A DNA stretch of 64,000 nucleotides from Oreocharis arfaki (taxonomy: Eukaryota > Chordata > Aves > Passeriformes > Paramythiidae), in assembly GCA_013398015.1 (NCBI GenBank), contig VZRR01004734.1:600534-664533 (forward strand), written 5' to 3'. The translations under genes and the position numbers were made by a program. Below the pieces are notes generated by a model. That model saw nothing but the letters and a program-made list of their open reading frames with translations, made no database searches and was not told where the DNA came from. Position 1 is the first letter of the stretch, and each line of letters starts with the position of its first letter. Shown here one piece after another: positions 10,858-25,300 of the stretch.

Positions 10858-13800
10858 CCAGATTTGTACAAACTGTTTTACAGCAAAGTGCACTTTGATT
10901 ATTTGCAATCAGCTGTATTTTGAACATGAAGAGTTGGAATCCTTTGTACTTTGATCACAGCAGTGGACACATCTTTGCTAAGAAAGCCTTCTAGTTTCAT
11001 TTTTTAGGTCCGACAGCAGTGCCTGTTCCTTTGGTAGCTACAGCCCATCTCTCCAGGGGCACCTTCTGCAGTAACCCCGAGCCAGACCTATCCCTCCAGA
11101 TTTCATGTCTTCCCACTGCCTCCAAGCAGAGATTTTGATCTGCCATCTGCAGGCTCAGGCTCCTTCTCGGACTCCTGTGATACCTGCTAAAAATACTTGT
11201 GCAGCTAAAATCAGGTTTGTAACTTCAAGTGAATCGAATCTGCTGAAAGAAGAAGCAAGAGTGGTGCTTTTCCACCAGTGATGTAATAGAAAGACTAAAG
11301 CTGGGTTGCCAAAGCTACGAAGCTGCTTCATTCTCTGTGCAGGTTGCAAGAAACTTTTCCAAGAGCTTTTGACCGAGGGAGAGTGCAGCCTTTATCCTCA
11401 GGCTGAATCAGCAGAGCCCTGCTCTGCCAGCGCTGTTCTGCAGTTCCTGGAGTACAAGAGCTTACGGCAAAGGCTGCGTTTTCTCTTGGTTCCGTGCAGC
11501 GCAGTCTTGGGAGGGGAAAATGGTGTAGTTTGCCACATAAATTGTAGGGTTTGGTGGGCAGCTCTGACTGCAAAGCTTTTTATGTATCCCTGATCACCAC
11601 TGTGTTTCCAGGAGGATGTGAAAGTTTACAGGAAGCATCAGAGAGGGATGTTTACTGTCACATTTAATAAAGCTCCACGTTCAGAGAAAAACCATGCAGT
11701 ACTAGTTGTGGCAATTACTCACTGGAAATGCGCCCCTTTTGTCCTGGGTTTGGTGCTATTTCTGTTATGTGTAAGCTTTTCGTCATGTAACTTGGATTCC
11801 TGAATCCCAGCATATGGGCTTTCTGATTTATTTATGTTGTTGATGAAGGTGTGATTGCTTAACTTCTTTATCTGACTTTTTTTTTTATTCTTTCACTTCA
11901 TGCCTGGATTTCTGACAAAATTTTAAATAGTGAATAATGAATTAAGCAAGATGTTTGGCTGTACCAAATGTTGCAGTGTCTTTTGGGACTCAGAAAAATT
12001 GCACACATACTGAACTCAGGCTTTGGTTGGAAACTTGTGTGGGTGGCAGAATGTACCTATCTGAAGTGCAAAGGCCGAGGACCTAAAGAGTGGTAAAACT
12101 CATCCTTTCCAGAACCAAAGAGAACTGTATCTATGTATGCCATTACCTGTCTTCTGAAAGAGATAATGAACTTCATGGGCTTGTTTCATGTCTTATAGTT
12201 TTGTGTCCAAGAAAAGTAATGGAAGCTCTTGACCCAGTAGTAGTATATTTATATGATATGCATTGAAGCAGGCTAGGTTGTCTCTTGCAAACATCAAAAC
12301 GCACACTACCTTCAGCCAAGAAGGGGGCTGTAAAATAATTTAGAATATAAGTAATGGATACAAACTAAAAAATACAATTGGTAAAACCATGAACTAGGAA
12401 TCAGTTTTGCTGAAGGCCACTTAAAATGGAAGGAGTTTTTCGATTAACCTGAATAAAGGTTTAGATCCCAGATAAACTGCTGTCTGTTCTTACCCTAGCA
12501 CCACATTTGGATCCCTTCCAGCCTTGGAGAGGGCAAGGCCACTTACTTGGGAATTCATCAACAACGGCTGTTTTTTTCCTCTAAACTCTGTTTAATATGC
12601 TGTCAATTAATTTCCAAGTAGGTTATATATTACATGCTGATTTGAAAGTGTAACTCTGCAGTGCAAGCTGCACCTAGTGTAGGGTGTTAGACTGTGCTCC
12701 TCCTCTGTCCAGGACTTGTCTGGAGTATGTGTTGTTTTCCTTTGATCCTGTGTGGCTGTGGGTGCATGGGACAGACTTCAGCTTTGTGGTCTCCACTTAG
12801 GATTAGTTGATGCTCTAGTTTGTGGCATTTAGTTGAGGAATTAAGACATTACCACTATTTCTAGCAGATTAAAGAAGCTTTGTTTCTGTGTTCATGTATT
12901 GCAGGTGATTGCAAATTTTTCCTGAAACAGAAGGCTCACAAAACCTTCTGTGCATTGTCATGGCTTAGGAGGTGGCAGAGCTGTGGAAAAACCTCACTGC
13001 AGGATGTTTTGGAGCAGCCCTCTGCAGTTCAGCCCAGCCGTGGAGTGGTCCTGCATTGCTGTCCTCTCCTTACAGCACACGGGAAACCAGCTGGGGCTGG
13101 AGCAGGGACCAGCCCTGTGAACTGAGTAGTGAGGCAGGATTAAATCTCCAATTTCATCTCAGGCTTTTTGTCACTTCAGTTCTCCAGCTGAAAATAAGGA
13201 ATAATGTCTTGCTAAATGGAGTGCAAGTTGGAGAAAGAAGTCCACGAATGATTGTGAAGCAGCCTGGTGCTGTGGCAGGGCTGGCCAGGTGCTCAGAGGC
13301 ATCGTGGGCTAACACAGAGCTGAACAGACAGCAGGAGATGTGACCCAGCAGGAGGGCATTGTTTGATTAAGACTGGAGAACTTGTAGGCTGGGGTATGAG
13401 TTCTGCCGTTTACCAGCACTGCCTGCTCTGCCAGGTTACACAGGGGGTACACATGGTGTGCAGGGGGAACACCCTGAGCAAGATCTGGAGCTTCCTTTGC
13501 GTTCTGTCTCGTACTGAGCACTCTGGGACATCATTAACAGCCTTCCTTCACTACAGGATCCTAGTGATTAAGACCTCTTTAATTACATAAGGCCTCTTGA
13601 GAAATACTATCTAAAAAATTAGCAAAGAACATCGGAAACTGTGTTACCTAGGCAGCTGAAAGGGGTTTTTTAATCAATCTAAGTAAGCAGTTAGAGACCA
13701 GTCAAAAGTGGAAATAACCTTTTGTCACATGTGACACTTTTAAGATTTCAGATTACAGACTAATCATCACTAATTAAGATGTTAACAGAGCAAGAGCATC

Positions 13801-16800
13801 TGGATGCTTTTTTCTGTGCCTGAACACTTCCAAAGATGTGGCTGATGTGTATTTTTCCTGCGTTGTTTTTCATTTCTGTTTTATTTCTCTAATCTGACAA
13901 TCAACAAATCTAGAAAATACTGGTCCTAGGAGTGGGAGAAAATCTTGTATGGTTTTTTTTCACTTTTCATTTTCTGTTGGAGTTTAGTTTCTCAGACCAT
14001 TTGATTAATTTCAGGTGTAGGTCAAACATTGACAAGTGTATGTGTTTTGGGTATTTTGAGGGCCTTTTTATTTTTAAGTGCCATCTCCTTTTTAGTAGAC
14101 CCTCATGCTAAGCCAGATGACATTTAGAAATTCTATGCATGCAGGATGAAAATGGCATGTGGAGATGAACTGAATGACTTGAAGGGGCCAGTATGTATGT
14201 AGCTATAGCTACCAGTTTTCTCAGAGTGTATTGTTGAAAAGCAAATAAAAACTGGTGCCAAACAGCCAGGTCAGGAGGCTTATAAGCCACTTTAGTTTCT
14301 CCACAAGATAATGAATGAAAAACACACTGCTTCTAAGGTAAATGCTTTCATTCAGGTCCTTAATTGTAGTAAGAACATAATAATAACAAAAATTGTTATA
14401 ATTTTGTTGCATTTTATTACGAAACACAGCTTGAAGCAGGTTTGTGATGTGCACCTACCAGTACCTGGAATTACTCAGCAAACCTTCTGTCTGATTCATT
14501 GGTTGGACTGGTAGACCTGAAAGAACTTTTGGCTATAAACAAGATGGAATTGGAGAATTTTGATTAAGAAATTCCTTGCCCATACCTTCTACTTGCCAGG
14601 CACCATTTCCACGTTCCCACTTTGTGACTGTAGCTCTCACAGCAGGCTCTGCTGTGCAGTGTTCAAGGCCAGCAGTTGAACACACACAGTCCCCCAGCTC
14701 CCAGTACCTTGTGTGTGTCATTTAGAGAGATTATGAGAAAGTGAATGACCAGCTGTGGCTGGTGAGATTATCCGAGTGCAGACAAACACAGAGTGCCTAA
14801 CAAGCATAAAAAACCACTTCAAAGGCACTGCCACAGTGGTGCTGCGCTGGCGGCGTTTCCACAGAGCCTCACAGCTTTCTTGTGCTGGGGAACGTTTCCA
14901 TCACGTCTTCCTGGCCCGGTGATAAACTTAGAGCATCCCAAGGAACAAAATAGTTATTGAGCTATAAAAGCATCTGCATCCTCTCTGACATAAGACATCA
15001 CCAACTTTCTGGAAATAGAGATAAATGCAGTGACCAAATCACTTGACGGGTTTATGAAGTCCAGCTCAGTAATACATTTCCTCAGTACCATCGTTAGACG
15101 CATTTGGAAGCCTTGTTATTAATATTATTTGTCTGAGAAAAATAGCTTATGTTCCTGTACTTGATGGGCTGTCCAAGAAGGAGAAAAAGATGCGGTAGAC
15201 AAGTGGTTTGAAGGTGCTCAAAGGTATTTATTAGAGCAGGCTCTTGTTTGTGTGATGTGAATGTAGCTATACCAGAAGCGTGTGCAAACAGCATCCTGCC
15301 AGTAGCTTGTGATGAAGATGTTAAAAACAAAGTGGGAATTTGAAAGGGCACATCTGCTGGCTACTGGAGCTACAACCAAAGGTTTGTCAGAAAGCCATTA
15401 AGGGCTGAGGCTTAGCTCAGCTGCAGAGCAGAAGGTCCCTGTGTCCCTGTGAGCGTGGCTGGGAGCCTGTGTTCATTCTGTCACTGGCTCAGATGGAGTT
15501 ACTGCAGAGGGGCTTTCCCCTTCTGCCATGGGTATGTGTTGTTAGCAGCCTCTTGTATGTTCACTATGTACTCTGCAGTTATGGTCCCTTCCTCTGTGAG
15601 GACCAGAGCCTGCTGAAAATGAGTAGATCAGTGGAATAAGTGAGATCCTGCAGTGAAGGATCTGACTCCTGTCAGGGCCAGCTTTGCCCAGAGAGGAGGG
15701 ACTGACACCGTGCAGTTCCCCACAGCAAGTTTCTGTTACTTGTGCCGACTTGTTCACCAGTAATGACCACATCTGGGAGCATAACAAAGGCTTCCAAACA
15801 CTGATGTGAAGGAAACGGGTTTGAGAGACAAATACTTGCAACAAACACTTTATATTTTTTTTCTAGAATTTGCTCTTTTCCTACTTTGTATTGTAGTTGC
15901 ACCCAAGAAGTGTTACCTACAGTACAAAGTGATTACTACTCTTTTTTTATCTTCATCTCTTCAGCTGTTTTTTCCTCATAGTTTTTAAACTGAGAGAGAC
16001 CCTAATTAAAACCATGGGGTTTGCTTCTCTTTGTTTTTTCTTCACTTCTTTTTCTAGGGGGCTAACCCATTCATACATGTGCAGTAACATTTTATCTCTT
16101 TCTAAGGAACAGGTGTCCATGTTAAAAGCAGTAAGAGTTTGTATTTGCTTAGCCACTTTAATATTAACTTTGCAGTACTTTATAGGTACCAGTTAATTAA
16201 TTTCTGTAGAACTGCTGTTACAGCACAGGCAGGGACAGCTGAATTGATAAACAGAGTGGAAGCATGGTTTCCTTACATTCATAATGGGATGAGGCCAGCC
16301 CTGTGATGATGTTTTTAGCCCCTTTATAGAGGTTATGCAATTTAAAATTCTCCTGTTCAGTGTTCCATTTTTCTAGCATGTACAAGAGAGGATTGCAATG
16401 CACATCATAGAGGTGACCATTGCATTTGTGAGACTCAGTTACAACCACATTTCCTTTACCTCTTCTTGATTGGTCTGTTTGACTTTCTAAGTTTGGCTTC
16501 ATGTTTCTTCTATGCTTCAGTGCTATAAATATCCCTACCTCTGAATTGCTCTATTTTCTAAAATCACACATAGATAGATCCCTTTTCTTGGCATTATCAA
16601 CGTTATCCATATCTGGTGTCCTCGTGGCCTAGTTCTGTTCTATACTTGCTTACAAGGAGTTATTAAAGCTGCAGCTCATGGTGAATTGTCTGTTTATGGT
16701 GCAAGGAAGTCACACGAGAGAAACTGCGGACTGGGTTGTGTACAGTTATAGAGAGACACATGCATACATTTACACATATTAAGTAAGAAGCTGTAAAACA

Positions 16801-19800
16801 CATTATCTGCGGAATTCTGAGTCCTTAGAATAATTCATAGTTTCTCTACATTTCTCAGTATTATTAATTCAGCTGCAGGGAAATACGATGGTGGTAAGGT
16901 TAGATTTTCTTCTTCAGAATTCTTCTTTAACACATTATTTTTACATGATATATGGGTAATGTGAAAAGCCCATCAGGACCCATCGGAAAAGTGCCAAACC
17001 CCCAGCTTCCCTTCTGGTTTATTCAATAGAGCACTAGCTTTAGAACTAACGAGTATGATCTTGGTCTTGCTCTAGAAATAAAATGTAAAACCACCACAAT
17101 GCTGTTTGGGAGTGTGTTTAAGATACTATGTCATTTTCACTGAAAATTAAAAGCAACAAAGGCATATAAATGTTTTAGGTCAGTGAATTAAGGTCAGTTT
17201 GGGCTTTGCATTAAATATATATCAATATTTTCTAAGACGTCAGAGGAGAAAGGGTCACGTTCACTGCGAGACCAAAATGAAGCACAATTACCATCTCCAT
17301 TCTCATTGCAAGGTTTATAATTCATGCTTTATTTAAATTACAGTTTGCTTAAAAATGAAATTACAAACCTTTGACGTCGTTCCTTAGACAAACTGCTTTC
17401 CTGATGCTCTCCGTTAGACATCATGTGCTCTTTTTAAATCTCCAGATTGGGAATACATTTGAAGATAAATTTTGACAGCCATCAGCAGCTATAGATTTGC
17501 ATTAGGACAAGAATATACCCCAGAATTTTCAAGATAATTTAATTTTACATTCCATTTCTGTTTCAGAAAGTAGCATTTATCAATTCTACCATACTGAAAT
17601 TCAGGTCTAAAAATAAAATGAAGCCAAAAAACAAAAACGGCAATTTGCCACAATTCGTGAATCAGGTTCACCTCCTGTTTACCCTGAACTTAGGGATTTA
17701 TACATTCCAAATACATTTATCATACTTTAAAAATCTCAGATGTGGAGGTAGTTTTGAAATATGCTTTCTGACTGGCCTCAGGATACCTAAGTCATTCTCT
17801 TTCTCAGTTCTAGTCCCTACCAAGCACTTCCTTTGCTGACCTTGTTGATTCTGGTAAAACTGAATAGGATGAGCAGAGTTTGGCTGTGAGTGTTACATGA
17901 TTTACTTTTATTTTCAAATGCCAGTCAGGCTTTCTGAATCCATATCCTGCTGAAAGAAATAATTTTCCTGAAGCTAAAAGATGAGGAGAAAATTTAAAAC
18001 ATGCGGGCAGCAGATTTCACTACTCCTGAAAGTCTTGGCAAGCACACAATAAAAGTTTGTTTATGTGGTAAGTAAAACATAGCACTGTTTTAAACAACAA
18101 TGAAATAATTGGCCTCTTGTTTAAAAATTTGTATCAGCTCTGTTTGGATCCATAAATAAAGTCTCCATCCAGGGGAACTGGATGAGCAATTGCTAAAGAT
18201 GGTGTTTGAATAAATGTACCTATACTTAAATGTCTGCAATGTGATTAATCTAAGTCATAAACATGAGCTGTGAGTTCCAGTCTGCTGCTTGTCAAATATT
18301 TGGTAATTCTAGAGCCAGTCTCAAGTATAAACCAGAATGGAAAAGGAGTCTTGGGATATTTCAAGTTTCAGTTTTTGATTCATACTGGATCTAAAGCTGG
18401 ATGGATTTGCGGTTTGTAATTAAATGAAAATAATTTCAGTCCTTCACTATGACTGATTTTTAAGCTCCTTTTGGGAGAGAACAATCTTCCTTTCTATCTT
18501 CATGACAGTGTTTACTTCAATGGGATCTGTTTCAGCCTAAAAGGCATAGTCATGATAGAAATTTCTGCGGTGCTTTTGGTGAAGATAATTCATAATGCAT
18601 GTGTTCCAGAACTGCTAAGAATTTAAATAACTAAATTAAGAATTACACTCTTTTACCCCCCACAAAGCACACCAAAAAATCCCAAGTACTCTTTTGCATG
18701 AATCTCCTGATTAAACAAGGGTGGATAGCCCTGTAATTAATTAATATTGGAAAAAATCAGTTGACCGAATATTTAAAAACAGTTGTATACCAATGCAGCT
18801 CCTTCCAAAATACAGTTTCCTCATACTTGCTAAGCTATGTCCTGGTTTTTTCCCTTTTTTTGAAATAACTTTTAGGAGCACTCTAGTCACATCAGTGACA
18901 AAATAGACATCAGGCAACCAGCAGCTATCCATTAGAGTCACATCTGGTAGGTTTGACTGACACTCAGTAGCACTGATTAACCACAGAATAACATGCCAGA
19001 AATGTAACGGGAGATGTCACTTCTGCCTGATACCAATCAATCACTCACTCTCTGCAAGCACAAATGCACATTCACACCCGAATGAGTTTGACCCACACTC
19101 TTATCAGAATAATAGCGAGAAACTATTGCCGGACTTCTGGATGGGAAAAATAAGGTACAAGGCAAGTGCCAGGAAGCAGATTCACAGATGGGAATACAGG
19201 TTGTTAAATGGCACCACGGCACATGACCGTGAGAAGCAGACAGTTCTCCGTATTGGAGAAGATGTGTTCGATCTGAGGATTGCCAGTACTCAAATTACAG
19301 AGCTGAAAAATGTAAAATAATAGAGCAAAACCCTGCTGTAGCATTTTGACAGCTCAGTGCTTTAAAGATCACTTTTCCCATCAATACAGAAGATAAAATA
19401 ATGTAATGCTTGCATCAAAAAGCAAGGGTCTTAGATAGTGAGAGCTGCTTCTTGGCCTAGATTGAGTAGGGCAGTTAAGCATGTGCTAAGAGTCTGCCAC
19501 TGAAGTTTTTGTTGACTCAATATATTTAAGTTCCTTTCCATGGGACGTGCTTATATGCTCTGAGTGTCTTTGTCCTTGTGGTTTCAGTATAACTCTCAAA
19601 CTGTCTTCATTTAATGCAGTTCAGATTGCACCTTGCTAGCCAGTCATTCCCAAGGGAATACTCCTACTCCTGCAGCTTGAGACATCACTGAATTTGGTTC
19701 CAGTTTCTTTGGTGTCTTGCACGACACCATGGCATGATGATGGGATAATTTGAATAAGCCATAGGGAGTTGGGAGCACAAAGTGAATTTTCCAATCCTCT

Positions 19801-20413
19801 TTCAAAATGCAACAGTAAATATAAAATCATCCTGTGTCTCCAGCTCATTTAGGCTGTTCCACATGATCTCTAGTGCAGGCCCTGGCAACACCGAGTCCAA
19901 CCTCTAACAAACATTGAAACAGAGAGAATGTACAAGGAAAGACAACCTTCTGGATTTCCCCAAACTGACCTTGATACTTACATCCTTTGAACCTCTACTG
20001 CTCTATAATATTTTTTCAGATTTTTGTATACCAGAGAGGAAGGTTTTCTAGCTTGTATTTTTTGAGACAGCTGTGTGCCCCAGCTGTTTTAACAGATACA
20101 TTGTACAGTAACTCTTACAAACTTTTCTGTTACAGCCTGTTAAAGCTATTGCAGCAAAAACATACTTTGCCACAGCCTCCAGTTCTGCCTGTATGTTTGC
20201 TAGATTGGTGCAAATCAGTGAGGGCCAACTCAAAGTAGGGATGATTTGAATGGGAATAACAACTGAGAACAGAACAGACTTTTACATTGGAAGGAATCAG
20301 TCTTTCTACAAAGTAAAATACCCATTACACGTAATTATTTCCTGAAACAAAAAATTGATTTGGTATCTAATATAGAGCTTTCATAGTATTTCACAAGAAA
20401 TGACTGTGCAACA

Positions 20414-20431
20414 ATCTTCTTTGAAGAAGAT
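20414..20431. repeat. Short inverted repeat
   Basis: ATCTTCTT (20414-20421), two bases, then AAGAAGAT (20424-20431). It is of simple composition and likely incidental. Confidence 0.7.
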
Positions 20432-21900
20432 GGCTTTCTGAAAGCAAGCCGTATGCATAATGCCCCCTAATAAGAGATGAATCTGATTGAAAATAACTGT
20501 GCAGATAATCTCATTCCATTTTTAAAAGCACTAAGCTCTGTGTGATTGGCACAATTGCATTAATAATTTATAGCCATTGGGAATTGTTGGTTTCTGCCTT
20601 TTTTGGGAGTGTGAATCACAAATGATTGCTCATTTTAACAATATTGAAAAAGATTGTAGAAGTAAAGCTGAAGGGAGGAAATGCGCTGACAGAATGTGCA
20701 ATAATTGTGTTGGCCAGCCTGGCTCCTGGAGCTGGCTATCAAACGTGCTTTTGCTATTCAGCTGGTGAGAATCCTTAGCTAGCAAGGAAAACATCAGCTC
20801 TGGAATCAGTCTCCAGTGGCTGCTATTGTTTGAGAACGATGAAAACTCTCTATATTGTTTATATTTTAGATTTAGTATAAAATAAATTCCAAAATGCACA
20901 ACTAGGCTTTATTTGGTTTGTTGCAATGTCAAAAAGCTTTAACACTTAAGCTGTCACTGCTGTTCCTGACAGAGCAAAGTAGGACAATCAAAAATGATGC
21001 ATGAAAGGAGCTTTCTGTGCTTGACTTGTCTATTTTTAGCATGAAGTGGTATATAATTGTTTATTGAACTTGTTTCTTTGGGGATTAAATGCAGCCTGTT
21101 TTGCAGAAGGATCAGACCTTAAATATAAGATCAATTAGTATCCTTACCTTTTGAGACATATGCTCAATACACTTCTTCAATTTTGAAAGTGTATATATTT
21201 CTATCCTGTATTATATACGTACATACCATTTAGCTGTTTTCTTTAATGCTAAAATACAAATCATGTATTGGAAAATTCATTTTTCTGTCCATACAGACAC
21301 TGAACAGATACCCAGACTTTGAGATGAACAGCTGATCTATAAAAACAAATTTAATCGGTGTTCATAAACCTTTACAAACATATAGCATTTCTGTACAAGA
21401 ATCAATTTTAATTAGTCAGTGGTTTTACCCATCTCCACTTGTTTACCAGAATTGTATTAGTAGCATTTACTGTGCCTCTTTTAAACTATAATTTTTAAAA
21501 GTTTGAGTTTGAGTCCATTCACTAACAATGAGATTGTGTCTAAGCAAGAGGTTCTGTTTAACGTATTTTGTTCAAATTTCTAAGGAAAAACCAGAACAAT
21601 TGCTTCTGACTTCTGGTGCAGTAGGAATGCTCTCAGGAAAGAACTGCAACCATCTTATCTCTAGGAGTAAGACTTAGGCAGAAGAGTCTCTCCCAGACCA
21701 TGGTTTATGGTTTTCCTCTTGCTTGTTCTCCCTCACAGCTCTCTGGGCTGCTGCCTTCTTTCCTGCTTCCCATCTTTCAGCGGACATGAACCAGCTGATG
21801 CTTGGGACAGTTTTTCCCCAGCAGTGCTAAACGACTGTGAGTTGTCTGAAAGTCCCAACCTCAGCTCTGTGTTCTGTTAACACAACATTAACAAAGGTAC

Positions 21901-22330
21901 AGATTCAGACTTTGTCTGCAGCTTCCTCAGCCCCGTGCAGCGGCTGCCACTCGCGCGGTTCCCAGTGGCTCCGAGTGTCCTTCCCAGCAGGGATGCCCAG
22001 GCTGGCCAGGGTTGAGGCAGCTCTGTCCTCGGTGCTAGCTGGTTTCAGGCCCCAGGAGTACATGGTAAAGCCTCGTGGTGAATCCTCTCAGCTTGGCAGA
22101 AGCCAGCACAGGCCCCTTCTCAGTTTTTCTCTCCATGGTTTCCCTGTGTGGGGACTCGGGGCAGGGAGGCCAAGGAAGCAGCTCCCTGCTCCTCAGCCCA
22201 GCCTTGGCTCTCCCACTTGGGATGGAGATTCCCGTGGTGTCCTCGCAGGGAAACTGCCTCCCCTGGGGACTTGTGAGCTGTTTCCCTCCCCTTTCTAAGC
22301 CCAGAATGTGCTTTCCTCACCCCCCATCAC
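21901..22330. other. GC-rich patch without CpG enrichment
   Basis: GC content is raised relative to the flanks, with overlapping open frames: 153 codons on + at 21837-22298, 122 codons on + at 22075-22443 in another register, and 66 codons on - at 22120-22320. CpGs are few apart from a small group near 21950-21980. The competing frames and the absence of any recognisable domain argue against a gene. An unrecognised old repeat or an isochore-scale fluctuation would look the same. Confidence 0.4.
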
Positions 22331-25300
22331 TCAGGGCGTGCTGGGGTACACTTGTGATTGCTGCAGCAGAAATGTTGCTCTGTCACTTAAAAGCTCCAGC
22401 AAGTCGAGAGGGTGATACAATTTACATGACTTCAGGGTTGTGAAATCCTGATGGGATCCTCTCAGCCAGCCTCTCTCCAGCTGGCACTGAAGCACTTCTG
22501 AAGATAAATGCTACAATTTTCAAAAGAGCTTGAGGGAGTAGGTGCCTGATCTCCTTGGATTCCTTAGAAAATCCCATCTTTTAAGCTTTTGTAGCATTAA
22601 AATATAATGTGTTCTTCCTTTTTTTTTTTTCCCCTAGAATAAGGGAAGACTTTGTTTACTGAAAATAAACTTCAAAAGCATAGTGTTTTAAGTTTTTTTC
22701 TTTCTCTTAATTACTATGCATTTTCCAGTTCTTTTGTAAGTATAACTATTGGTTTGAAGAAGCCTGCATGGAGGCACTCAGTGAATAGATTGAAAAGATA
22801 ATCCTATTATGTTCAATCTGACTGCAGGAGTTACTGTAATTTTATTTTTTCTGAGGGAAGGTGTAAGGCTTTTCTATGCATGTGTGGATATCTGGGTGTA
22901 AACCACATGCAGTAATTAGATAAAGTCAGCAATAACAAGAAACTGGAGCTTCCTGTTAATCATTTATTGAGTTATTTTTGGTGTGATTATTTGTGACAAA
23001 ATTCAGAAGATCTGAACCTTGAAAGCTCAGCAAACTACAGACCTCTTCCCTCTACAAAATAAGTAGCAAACCAGAAGATAAGTACAAAATATAGACTTCT
23101 AAGAAAATTACTACGTAGAACTGTCATTCTTGCCACAGGGTAAGTGATTATGACCTGATAAATCTTAATTCCCACTGGATCTTTTAGACTTACTCTATAC
23201 TCTCTGGGAATTCTTCCTAGCAGCAATGGCTATTCCTTGCCTTTTCTTTCTCCATTCAAAGATTGTCTCATTTATGACCCTTGTGTCTGGACTCACCTCA
23301 CTATCATATGTTTATTAGCACATTTTACTATGCATTTTTAAAACAAAAGTGAAAATCACTGCAGCAGACCCCAGAAGGATCTGGGGAAATGAGTGAGCAA
23401 ACCTATAATTACTGATGTTGAATGCTACCTCATTTTCACATTAATTCTGTTGAACAAATCTCCATGAGGAGGCATAAGATCCTCTTTAGCATTCTGAGTC
23501 TGATCTGTACTGAAGACTTATAAACCATTAGCCAATTGTAATTTTTTTTCACTGAGTAACATTTTGGGAAGACACCCTACTTTGCAAAAAGTAAGAAGTA
23601 CCATATACTTATGAAAATTCTTTCCCATTATAAGAATTTTTCAGTTATTCTCATGTTTTTTTCTTCCCAGTATCTGGTGATTTTAATTCAGATTCAGAAG
23701 AGCACAATGGCTTTTGCTACTCTGTTGGATGCAATGTAAATTATGTAAAAGTGAATGTCACATTTATCTGTAGAGCAAGGTATTAAACAGCCTAGGAAAA
23801 TTACAAGAATTTGTCCACAATGTAGTCTGAGCACAGCATTTATGAACTGTAGTATATTTTATATTACATTTTTATTTGTTTTGGTGTAATTTTCCTTTCT
23901 TTGCCCAGGGTACATACGCCAGAAATTATGAAACTGCTTAGTGCCATTAGTGATGTGCATTTTATTATCCAGGAGTGAAAACCCGAAAGACAGGAACAGT
24001 CAAAGAACAGCAAAACATATTTGTTTTAAATGATAGACAAGGAGAATGATGATTCATAAGAGGAACTGTAAGTGTTGATTTTCCAGAAGGGATGGGAACA
24101 ATTGATTAAGCTGCTGTGCTTTTGAATCAAAAAGATGTACTGAGCACAAGCAAGTGTCTAGGTCTTGTGCTTTAAACTGCAAACAGGATCATATATCCCA
24201 CACTGAGTTAACAAGCCTTTATTGTAGGTGTTTTCATTATTACTATTACATTACAGGCAAGCAATTACGTTGAGTATAAAACCTTTTTTACACTTCACTG
24301 ATTACATTTTTAGTAACAGCTCATGAACAAATTAATCACCTCTTCAGAGAGCGTTCATTAAAAATTGTCTTTTTTAGTGTTTCTCTGAGGCTTTTCAAGT
24401 TTGTGTAAACAATGATTGCAGCTCCAGCCCTGATCCTCTGCTCCCGTGGAGTGACAGCTTCCCACAGACCGCGGTGCAGGGGGAGGCAGCACACCCTCTG
24501 TGGGCTCTGCACCAGCCGGGGCTGCTGCGAGCAGGCGAGAAATGGCTAGAGAGTGCCGAGGCTATTTGACACATTTATTCCATCAACCCATCCTCCTTCT
24601 TTCAAAAACTGAGAGCTTTAGATCACTCGTGAGTGTTAGATTGTGTCCCAACCCCATTAAAGGTGTGTTAGCTGCATTCCTTGTGCTCATCTGTTGTGAG
24701 CCTACTTGTTCCTTTTACTTTCACATTTTCTAGTGGTCATGAGGCCCACAATTTAATCCTGTGTTGTTTGAAGGGTGAGGGTTTTTTTATTTTTTGGATA
24801 ATCTGCTTCATAATTTTAATGGATGTATCCTGCTTCTCATAGTGCATGAAATGGAGAATTCTTGCTTTTCTCAGTGTTACAGGAGACATAAGAGCTGACA
24901 ACTGAGGAGCTGCTTCAGGTGCTGTAATGTCTCTTTCTGTGCAAATGGGCCTCATGGATTCAAGGTAAACCCAGTGTCTGGAGCTCTGAGCCCCTGCCAG
25001 GGCCCTGCCCCTCTATGCAGAGGCAGCTGAACCTCCTCAAACCTTTTGGTTAAAGAAGGTGTATTACAAAATGGTATCCAGATGAGATTATTTAACACTG
25101 CAAGCCCTTTTGGAGCTTTTAGGAGAATCACTAACTTGCTAAGTAGAGTGCAACAGCTCCTTGGGAGCCATTGCAGTCTATCAGGTAAATCTGTAATTAG
25201 TATCCAGTTGATCTGAAGTGTGGTGCTGTCATTACATTGATACAGACACACGCATTAGAAAACATTACTGCCTGGGCTCAGCAGGCAATTCACAGACTCT

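Larger units (their letters stand above)
9691..21900. other. Long AT-rich noncoding stretch
   Basis: No gene, RNA gene or interspersed repeat is recognisable. Small landmarks are a direct repeat at 10806-10857, a 14-base palindrome at 10755-10768, a strong pyrimidine tract ending in CTAG at 16021-16057, CRE-like GACGTC cores near 17240 and 17373, and a short hairpin at 20414-20431. The parts around 11300-11560, 12960-13330 and 14820-14930 are somewhat richer in GC but show no coding pattern. Confidence 0.6.

Noticed and set aside
19840..19905. Possible third CR1 fragment (sequence around GAGTCCAACCTCT)
   Set aside because: Only a short stretch resembles CR1. The diagnostic AAGCAGG segment and tail repeat are missing.
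21837..22298. 153-codon open frame on the + strand
   Set aside because: It lies in a GC-rich patch and overlaps another + frame and a - frame. It has no domain and no coding-like context.
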